DNA from: Myrica gale
Lineage: Eukaryota > Streptophyta > Magnoliopsida > Fagales > Myricaceae
Direction: 5' to 3'
Length of the DNA stretch: 64,000 nucleotides
NCBI GenBank assembly: GCA_963930655.1
Contig: OZ005601.1
Coordinates: 13,636,001 to 13,700,000, forward strand
Shown: piece by piece, positions 57,601 through 64,000 of the stretch
Position numbering within the stretch: the first letter of the stretch is position 1
How the letters are laid out: each line of letters opens with the position of its first letter
Program-made: the position numbers and the translations under genes
The notes under the pieces: generated by a model
What the model saw: the letters and a program-made list of their open reading frames with translations, nothing else
Told to the model about the DNA's origin: nothing
The model's database searches: none

Positions 57601-58246
57601 TCTTTGTGGTGAACCCCAGCTTTATGACCACAATGGTTGCACTTGACCAATGGTTTGTTTGGGTGAACTAGTGAACTCTTTCTACACCGGGTATGGATTG
57701 GCATAAGTATTACACAAACTCTGAAAAAGAAAAGCTTCCTAACATAAAAATTTCAGTACATCCTCTTTTAACCTAAAGCATATAACAGAGACGAGAGAGA
57801 GAGAGACAGAGAGACTGAGAGATGGAGAATGGAGGTTGACCGTTGCACTTGTCAGAGTTCAGCAGTCAGTGGCAAACACGACGAACAGAGAGAGAGAGAG
57901 TTGCGGGAGTGACCGTGAGTTTGTGAGAAGAATTAAGGAATGAGGAGGGTCGCGGGAGAGGAGGAAGGCTGAAGGGAATTTGATTTAGGGTTTTGATCCA
58001 CGGTATTATATTTTTTTTAAAAAAACAAACCAACTAAACGACATCGTTCTATTTTAAATAGAACCACGTCGTTTTAATATTTAGTTAAAAAAAAAACCGA
58101 AACCGGTTTTCCACGTCCGGTTCCGGAAAAACTCCAAATCTACCTCCTGGTTCCGATTCCTGGAAGGGTCGGACCTCAGCTTCCCGAAACCGTGACGAAA
58201 ATGGAGTCAGAGCTCCGCCGGAGGCCTGACCGAACTTACACCCCTA
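54642..58246 (-). mobile_element. Inner hAT with TAGGGGTG ends
   Basis: The terminal repeats are taggggtgaa on the left and, inverted, taggggtgta on the right. The candidate 8-bp target duplication, cccatggc (54634-54641) against cccactgc (58247-58254), matches at 6 of 8. The interior carries a RICESLEEPER-type transposase on the minus strand. The GC-rich subterminal zones have repeated 'gaaccgg/ccggaa' text (54,665-54,780 and 58,085-58,235), typical of this group. Confidence 0.82.
55740..57704 (-). pseudogene. RICESLEEPER-type hAT transposase, degenerate
   Basis: Read from 57704 leftward. It starts with a BED zinc finger (KCNHCGHKAGVHH...SHLKAC), then SIAKFIIMDELPF and EPRFKVPSR. PRVCFTTDT*TSVQN follows with a stop in the catalytic block, then TMIVDNASSNDTTIEH near 57,030. 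The hAT core is at 56,592-57,035 with VPTRWNSTYIMLDAAEKYQ. After a gap come MERYLMEDVEPKYHNFDILN (56,110-56,040) and the dimerisation domain STVPSESVFSTGGRVLD near 55,960-55,920, ending at CAQNWLRSKILYFADDDEDK. Several stops and frameshifts break it. The domain order and total extent suggest a once full-length gene of about 650-700 codons. Confidence 0.88.
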
Positions 58247-58757
58247 CCCACTGCCGGCTGTCGCACTCTCTCTCTCTGCCTTTCTTTCTCGCCCACTGCC
58301 ACAGCCCAAACGCGCATCACTTTCCACTGGCCCACTGTCACTGATTGCACCGCGACACCACCGTGCCCACTGGCCACTGCCCTGTTGTCCACCACTGACT
58401 GCCCACTGCAGGTTGCCGCACCACTGCTGCTGCACTAGCCGCCAACGTCCAGCCATCGCCCTCCTTGTCTCGGTCTCCCATCTTTGCCTCTCTTTCTCTC
58501 CCACTACTGCACCACTACCGAATTTTCTATCCTTCTCTCAGTCTCTGCCTCTCTCTCTGTGGACTCTCAGCTCTCTTTAAATCTCATTATTTTGATTTTT
58601 GACAATTTCAATTTTTGCAGGATCTTCGAGATTTTACACTTGAAAATTGCTGGACCTTCGACCCCTAATATGTCTCTCTATTCAAGATTCGCTTTCTACA
58701 ATTCAGTAGAAAAATTCATTTATTTAGTATGCTAAAAATGCTTTAGGGTTTGGAATT

Positions 58758-59020
58758 TTGTGATTTGTGAAATTGTTGGAGGTTGAGATTGAATTGGTTT
58801 GGATATTTGTGGTTTGTGAAATTATTGGAGGATGAGATTGAATTGGTTTGGATATTTGTGGTTTGTGAAATTGTTGGAAGATGAGATTCAATTGGTTTGG
58901 ATATTTGTGGTTTGTGAAATTATTGGATGATGAGATTGAATTGGTTTGGATATTTGTGGTTTGTGAAATTGTTGGAGGATGAGATTGAGTTGATTTTGAA
59001 TTTGGATATGTATGATTTGT
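58758..59020. repeat. 49-bp minisatellite
   Basis: About five units of the type gtttgtgaaattattggagg + atgagattgaattggtttgg + atatttgtg. Because 49 is not a multiple of three, all three frames stay open on the minus strand. This produces a long open frame (58,724-59,317) that I regard as non-coding. Confidence 0.9.
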
Positions 59021-59287
59021 GAAACAGTTTATTTGAATTGGTTTGTGAAATTGTTTTCTTTTTTTGAATAATTTGATTGTAATATCAATTGAGTGCAATG
59101 TAATTAGATTGTAATTTGGATTTGAATTAGAGATTTTGACATTTTGTGAAATTGAGGATTTTTTAGTAGTATCATTTTTAATTAATTTGATTGTAATGTC
59201 AATTGAATTAATTATATTGGAATTTGGATTTTTCAGTTGTGATCCAATTGATTGATTGTCTTCACTTTGTTTTATTTTGTTTAGATA

Positions 59288-59850
59288 ATGAATAAGTTTG
59301 TGATTAGAAAGCCACACAGCGTGAAGTCATCTAATACTCTTGGTGCGGCTACTAATTCTGAAATGGATATTAGTTCAAAAAGATCTCGCATTATGTTTAG
59401 CCCAGATGATATTATTGCTGACCCAAGGTTACATAAACCTATTGAAGAATATAATGTTGATATTATGGATCAAGTTCGTAGGGAGTACTTGATCAAAGAT
59501 CATTTTCAACCCGTGACCATGATTTTTCCAAGAAGCAATACGAGATGAGGAGTTTTAGGGATGTATGATTTAAAGATTTAATTGGTTGAAATATTGTGTA
59601 TCAAAGGATGAAGCATATTGCTTGTGGTGTTATTTGTTTAGGCGACCTAGAGGAGGGAAGTCCGGGGGAGATAAGTTTACATCTATATGATTTAGCAATT
59701 GAAAAAATGCAGTGAAAGTTTTTGGTGAACATGTTGGTGCACATGATAGTCCTCACAATGAAGCTAGAAGACAATGTGAAATACTTGAAAATTAGCGACA
59801 GAATGTGTCGCACATGTTATTCGCATACGGTCACAACGGTTTTAGATGTC
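59288..59850 (+). pseudogene. TTF-zinc-finger hAT transposase, N-terminal fragment
   Basis: The first part is open to a stop at 59548: MNKFVIRKPHSVKSSNTLG, FSPDDIIADPRLHKPIEEYN, IMDQVRREYLIKDHFQP. It matches the start of plant hAT proteins with a TTF-type zinc finger ('DPGLR.PI.EYN...DQVRR.YL..GP.QP'). After stops and frameshifts, traces of the finger and following part remain (HIACGVICLG near 59,610; HVGAHDSPHNEARRQCE-like text near 59,730-59,775). The catalytic core and C-terminus are deleted. Confidence 0.8.
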
Positions 59851-59972
59851 GTACGTTATCTTTTGAATATTGTAACTCTAAAATAATTTTTTGCATTATG
59901 AAGGAAAAAAGTTCTTGTCATTTCGCTTTTAAAGTTCGACCTCCATAAATTTTGATCATGAATTCGCTACTG

Positions 59973-61395
59973 GTTTTAAGTGAGCATATTTGCAAACTCA
60001 AAGTTTTTAAACGCAAATAGGACTATTTTTTTTATCTAAAATATTTTAACTTTTTCAATATTTGATATTTACATTATGACACACAACAATTTTCTTTCTC
60101 TTTTTATGTTAATTTAAAAAATTTTAAAATAAAAAAGGTACAAAATCATCTCTCTATCAAATTATCACTCTCCATCAAAATAAATATAACAAATTCCAAA
60201 ATATCATGTGACTCTTATTTTTTTTACCAACTTTCATAGAAACATCTAAAAAATAAAATTATTTTAAAGAAAAGAAATAATATGAAGCTATCAGTGAAAC
60301 AAAAAAAAAAGATAATGTCACATTAACAAAACAGTAAAAAGAAAAAAAAAAGTGGGGCTGTAGAGTAATGAGCGTCACAAGTTCTCCATTTTGCGGCAAA
60401 ATGGTACTTCCGTTATTTCGTGGTAAACGGCAAACCACCTCAACGTGGCACGTGCTACGGCTACCTATGTGATTGTGAACATTGTGAAGGGTTTTCGAGG
60501 AAAAAAAAAGAAGAAGTGAACATTGTGAAGGGTGTGTATTTGCTCCACTGGCGCCTGGCGGTAGCGAAATGCGGCCAATTAAAAAACTAAAAATGCGCCT
60601 TTGACTCAGCCGGGGGAAAGAGACAAGGGAGGGAAAGAAAAATGCTACTTTCACACGCTGTCATTTCACGTGCCGCACAGAAGGCGAAGCAAATATATAC
60701 TGGGACCCACGTGAAAGCTTATCTGTCATTTCTTTACGCCAGGGACCGACGCTTGCAGGTGCCAATTATAACCTTGGCTTTTTTAATTTATGGGTAGGTA
60801 TAACGGTCAAATAGAATTTTAGAAGATAGTGCGGTGGGGGTGATGCTGGAAATCTAGAACTACGTGATTGTACTATATCTAATTATCATTTTTTTAAAAG
60901 TTTACTTCTAGGACTGGAGCTGGGCGAGACACCCCAGGTGGTCCAACAGTTTTAAGTGGTGAAGGCTCAAAACCCACAATATTCGTTAAAAGATTATGCG
61001 CTTTACTTTAATTGAATGTAATTGGCTAATAGAGGAAGCACGATGTACATGTTCATTTTACTTTACAAAACAAAGATCATCCTAAAACGACTCTAAAATC
61101 GAGGTAGTACAAAACTGGAGGTCGATTGACGAATTCACGACATCTTAAGCAAAAAAGATCACGACCTGATTTTTAATCAAGTTCAAGTTTGACCCGTGGA
61201 CGACAATTAAGGCATCCTGTCTAATATTTCCTAGAAGCTCTAATTCGTCCCCAATTTTACCTATCAGATCCACGGGATGCTTTAGTTTTTATGAAAATTT
61301 AAATATTATTGTCTGAATTTCAATAAAATTTAAAACATGTCTAGATTTTTTAAATTGATAAATCACTGCTTGAGTTTAGATCATAATATTGTAGA
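59973..61395. other. AT-rich intergenic DNA
   Basis: No gene recognised. 'gtgaacattgtgaagggt' is directly repeated at 60,474 and 60,515 on either side of an A-rich run. Confidence 0.35.
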
Positions 61396-61559
61396 CTATT
61401 TAGCAGTGGCGGATCCAGGATCGATTTTCATGGTGGTCGAACTTTACATGTAAAATAAGAAGATTTTTTTTTCTTAGTAATGCAAACAATTTTATTAAAG
61501 TTACAATATCGAAAATTAAATACTAAAAGCATTAAAAATAATAGAATACACGTACCGTA

Positions 61560-62018
61560 CTATGTAGTACGAATGAGAGATGACAATTGCATCCTACGTT
61601 TTTGCATCTTCTGGAAATGTTGCAAAATAGCTTCGTTCTCAATATTTTTAAAAACTTCTTGCTCGATGTATACTACCATGCAATCATTCATCCAGTCATC
61701 CTCTATCCTGTTACGCAAATCACTCTTGATGATATTCATTGCAGAAAATACTCTTTCAACGGTCACAGTTGCAACTGGTAAGACCAATGTCAACTCAATG
61801 AGTCGATAAACTAATGAAAATAGAGTATTCTTTTTTGTCTCAACCATCTTCATAGCAAGACCTCCAATATCAAGTCTAGAAAAAACAGCATTTCTTCTGA
61901 CATCTCTAATATAGGTATTAAGCTGATTTCTAAGTATCAAATGATCATCTGTTGTGAAATCTTCTAGATAAAGCTCAGCAAGACGACGTAACTTAGCATG
62001 ATCAAACACCTCAGCCAA
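61560..62018 (-). pseudogene. hAT transposase C-terminal dimerisation domain
   Basis: A 152-codon open frame: FTTDDHLILRNQLNTYIRDV, then LVYRLIELTLVLPVATVTVE followed by RVFSAMNIIKSDLRNRIEDD. The last is the hAT dimerisation signature of the TTF-finger/ZMYM-like group. It ends in an Arg/Gln-rich tail and stop. N-terminal and core parts are missing. It is in the correct place near the element's 3' end. Confidence 0.88.
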
Positions 62019-62341
62019 AGAAAGACCCTTTGCACTAGTCAGGGTGAATTAGTACCCCACTGCCACATAGAACTTATTTTCACAAACGGAGCATGAAAAA
62101 ATCATAACTTGGTATGCCTAGTGGTCCCAAATTGGGATTATTGGTTGGACCATTAATATTCCAACATAAATACAAGCTTCTCTCTAATTTTCTGTGTGAT
62201 ATAATAAGTGAATTTTATTATAAGGTTTATGTAATTCGAAAATTTAAATGCTTCAATATTAAATGACATATGATTCACTTTAAATTACACAGTAGAAGAG
62301 AATATTGTGACATCATAAGACTGAGAGTAGGAACTCAACCT

Positions 62342-62700
62342 CTAGACTCCAGACAACAGTACCACCGCTAAGTCGTCTAGATCCTGAGCACCGGGATGAG
62401 ATCTCTGTGTGAACAGTGTAACAGCCTTATACCATTTATGTAAATAGAGTGCCCTAGAGAAAACCATTGCAAAGCCCTTCAAGACACGGTTGTCAAGTTT
62501 GTCCCGTGATTGAGCTATTAAAGTGTTACTCCACGTGTTGTTAGAGGGATTGTAGCACTCTATCGAATTGGGTACGTTGGCGTTTTGCGCTGTCCCTTGG
62601 GCAAAACGAGGCATAGACTTTATAGTTGAAAGTAGAACTGTCGGGGTGATGGCGATGGAGTGGAGGGGAAGGAAGGGAACCCATTGGAGCCATGAGGGAG
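62342..62700 (-). pseudogene. Captured kelch-like gene fragment inside hAT
   Basis: Minus-strand text from about 62,700 reads MAPMGSLPSPPLH...NYKVYASFC, then after a frameshift near 62,610 NVPNSIECYNPSNNTWSNT and DNRVLKGFAMV. The pattern 'IECYNPS.NTW...LKGFAMV' resembles one kelch blade of a plant kelch-repeat protein with its N-terminus. A full protein would have four to six blades. None of this is normal for the hAT family, so it appears to be transduplicated host sequence. The assignment rests on motif resemblance only. Confidence 0.5.
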
Positions 62701-63325
62701 CTGAGGTGGTAGCTGTGGGCTCTACGGTTTTTGCTTTTTGTGAAATGTAACGTAAAGAGATATGGAAGGTAGAGAGGAAGGCAAGTGGAGAAGAAAAAGA
62801 TCGGTAAGTAGTTTGTAGCGATCGACTTAGAGACGAAATCTATATCCAAATGATCTATTATAAGTCCATTCATCCCTCCCCATCCAGAGGGTCTAGTCCA
62901 TTCGTTACCTTCTTCTATTGAGTTTCGGCTTGCTCTTCGGAAATACTTATGCAATAATGGCAGGCGTAGCAATATGTTAGATCCCTCCCCTTCGGCTTGC
63001 TATTCTTATTGCTTTCAAGTTTCCAATACGATTTCAGCTGAAACTGGCCGAAAATATTGGAAGATTACTTTCTGAAAATTTGGGCCAAAAGAACTTTGTA
63101 AGTTAGACAATCAGGCCGAATGGATGAGGCCAAAACCATATACATGTTTCTTGTTGCAACCCTTAAAAGAGAGGCCCACTTGAGCAAATCGCCAAGTGCA
63201 AAAACCTGATCTATAATAATCCAAAATCATCAAAGGCCAAATAAGCCCAGCTCGACATAGAGGACAATAAGGAATAAAACAATGGTTGCAGAGTGGGTAA
63301 AAAATGTGGTTCTCGTCATCAAAGG

Positions 63326-63463
63326 AATTACAACCATATTTGTAGAAAATATGGTTGTAATTGGCCTGGGCCTGATGGGTGTCGGCCCAGGCCAATTTAT
63401 TTAAAAAAAAAATAAATTGCTAAGTAATTTTTTTTTTTGGGGAGCTGAAGGGTATCGGCTGAT
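63326..63463. repeat. Three hairpins near the hAT right end
   Basis: Arms aattacaaccatat / atatggttgtaatt (about 63,326-63,361), then gcctgggc / gcccaggc (63,364-63,393), then gaagggtatc / gatacccttc with a 4-nt loop (63,447-63,470). All lie within 170 bp of the element terminus. Confidence 0.75.
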
Positions 63464-63499
63464 ACCCTTCGCCCCCCTCCCTCCGCCTCTGCTATTTAG

Positions 63500-64000
63500 G
63501 GAGTATAAGATCTGTTCCACATTAGTAGTATGAGATGACAACGTGAACTTTATATATCTTGGACTCCCTTCCTCCTTGAACTAACTTTAATTTTTGGGGT
63601 GAGTTCTTCTAAGGAATGTAACAAATGGTATTGGAACTTACACTATGCCTCAAAGTTGCAATCGTGCAGTATTGCTGTGTTTGTCCGAGACTAGGAAAAA
63701 CCTAGTACATAACCAGCCAACGTGAGTGTCAGGGCTGCATAGTGTGGCAAAATATTATGAAGTATAGGATCCTTCCAATATGGGTAGATGATTTAAAAAT
63801 AATATAATAATTGTGCCTTTAACATAAACACAAAACATATTTTAAAATAATAATCACAAAACATATTAACAGTTATGAAATAATTATTTTCATGAGATTA
63901 CAAATTCTATTTTCATTGTTGTCATTTTATGAGGAAAATAGCATAATTTCTCCCTTACTTGATTTGTTTAGAAAATCGAATTTCCACACTCCTCCTAACA
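63500..64000. other. Unassigned stretch to window end
   Basis: No gene recognised. AT-rich. Confidence 0.35.

Larger units (their letters stand above)
54374..59972 (+). mobile_element. hAT, same family as 22,032, hosting another hAT
   Basis: A perfect 8-bp target duplication, gttttaag, flanks it (54366-54373 and 59973-59980). The left end, caatggcagatgtaggggcc, and right end, tgaattcgctactg, are diverged forms of the CAGTGGCGGATCCA ends. It has the same gccgccacccatt block, pyrimidine-rich leader and 3' block (gtaactctaaaataa...) as the element at 22 kb. Net length without the inner hAT (54,642-58,246) is about 2.0 kb. It keeps an N-terminal transposase fragment. Confidence 0.88.
61404..63491 (-). 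mobile_element. hAT, same family, inverted, 2,088 bp
   Basis: A perfect 8-bp target duplication, ctatttag, flanks it (61396-61403 and 63492-63499). The left end, cagtggcggatccaggatcg, is the 3' end of the family and the right end, ccctccgcctctg, is the 5' end, so the element is inverted relative to those at 22 and 54 kb. It keeps the transposase C-terminus on the minus strand and carries unrelated gene-like sequence at 62,340-62,750. Confidence 0.92.

Noticed and set aside
58724..59317. Asn/Ser/Gln-rich 197-codon minus-strand frame
   Set aside because: Created by a 49-bp tandem repeat.
63111..63395. Cys/His-rich minus-strand frame resembling a zinc-binding protein
   Set aside because: The Cys and His spacing fits no finger I know, and the frame ends in the element's subterminal hairpins.

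Overview
The window reads as intergenic, transposon-dense nuclear DNA from a flowering plant, most likely a eudicot. Evidence: one intact intronless bHLH gene of the plant JAM (bHLH13) type, a plant tRNA-Gln, one exon of a KELP-type coactivator, and many plant-type transposons (Tekay-like Ty3/gypsy, SIRE-like Ty1/copia, hAT, MULE, CACTA, MITEs). No bacterial, organellar or rRNA sequence was seen. The species cannot be told from sequence alone.

1-16,000: a Ty3/gypsy element open at the left edge (LTR, PBS, broken gag-protease, RT-RNase H) loses its integrase and 3' LTR at a junction near 5,130 with a minus-strand hAT (RICESLEEPER-type) transposase. That hAT gene is split by a SIRE-like copia element (5,263-13,373; 5-bp TSD caaac), which has near-identical LTRs, an intact gag and a collapsed pol, and resumes at 13,374-14,138. 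The right hAT end is near 15,998.

16,000-24,300: an exon-sized relic of an ADH-like gene, a cluster of hairpins (18.3-18.55 kb), then a MULE (19,129-23,524; 9-bp TSD gaagaaaaa) with long terminal inverted repeats. A 1.38-kb hAT (8-bp TSD) sits inside its right repeat. Just outside lie a tRNA-Gln(CTG) and a KELP-type first exon whose PC4-domain exon is not seen nearby.

24,300-45,700: copia gag and LINE RNase H relics, two inverted-repeat elements, a diverged SIRE solo LTR, a probable long gypsy LTR remnant, a degenerate CACTA transposase (36.2-42.8 kb) split by a pol-less SIRE element (38,971-42,186), and a solo SIRE LTR with a perfect 5-bp TSD (44,457-45,709).

45,700-54,370: a tiny poly(A)-tailed retroposed insert, the only clearly intact host gene (bHLH13/JAM2-like, minus strand 47,862-49,688, with a 5'-UTR intron), MITEs and a tandemly duplicated G-box-rich block.

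54,370-64,000: two more members of the hAT family seen at 22 kb, each with a perfect 8-bp TSD. The first (54,374-59,972) contains a complete second hAT of another family (54,642-58,246). The second (61,404-63,491) carries a transposase C-terminus and an apparent captured kelch-like gene fragment.

The genes do not form a pathway. The layout is a record of nested transposition around one regulator of jasmonate responses. All alignments were done by eye.
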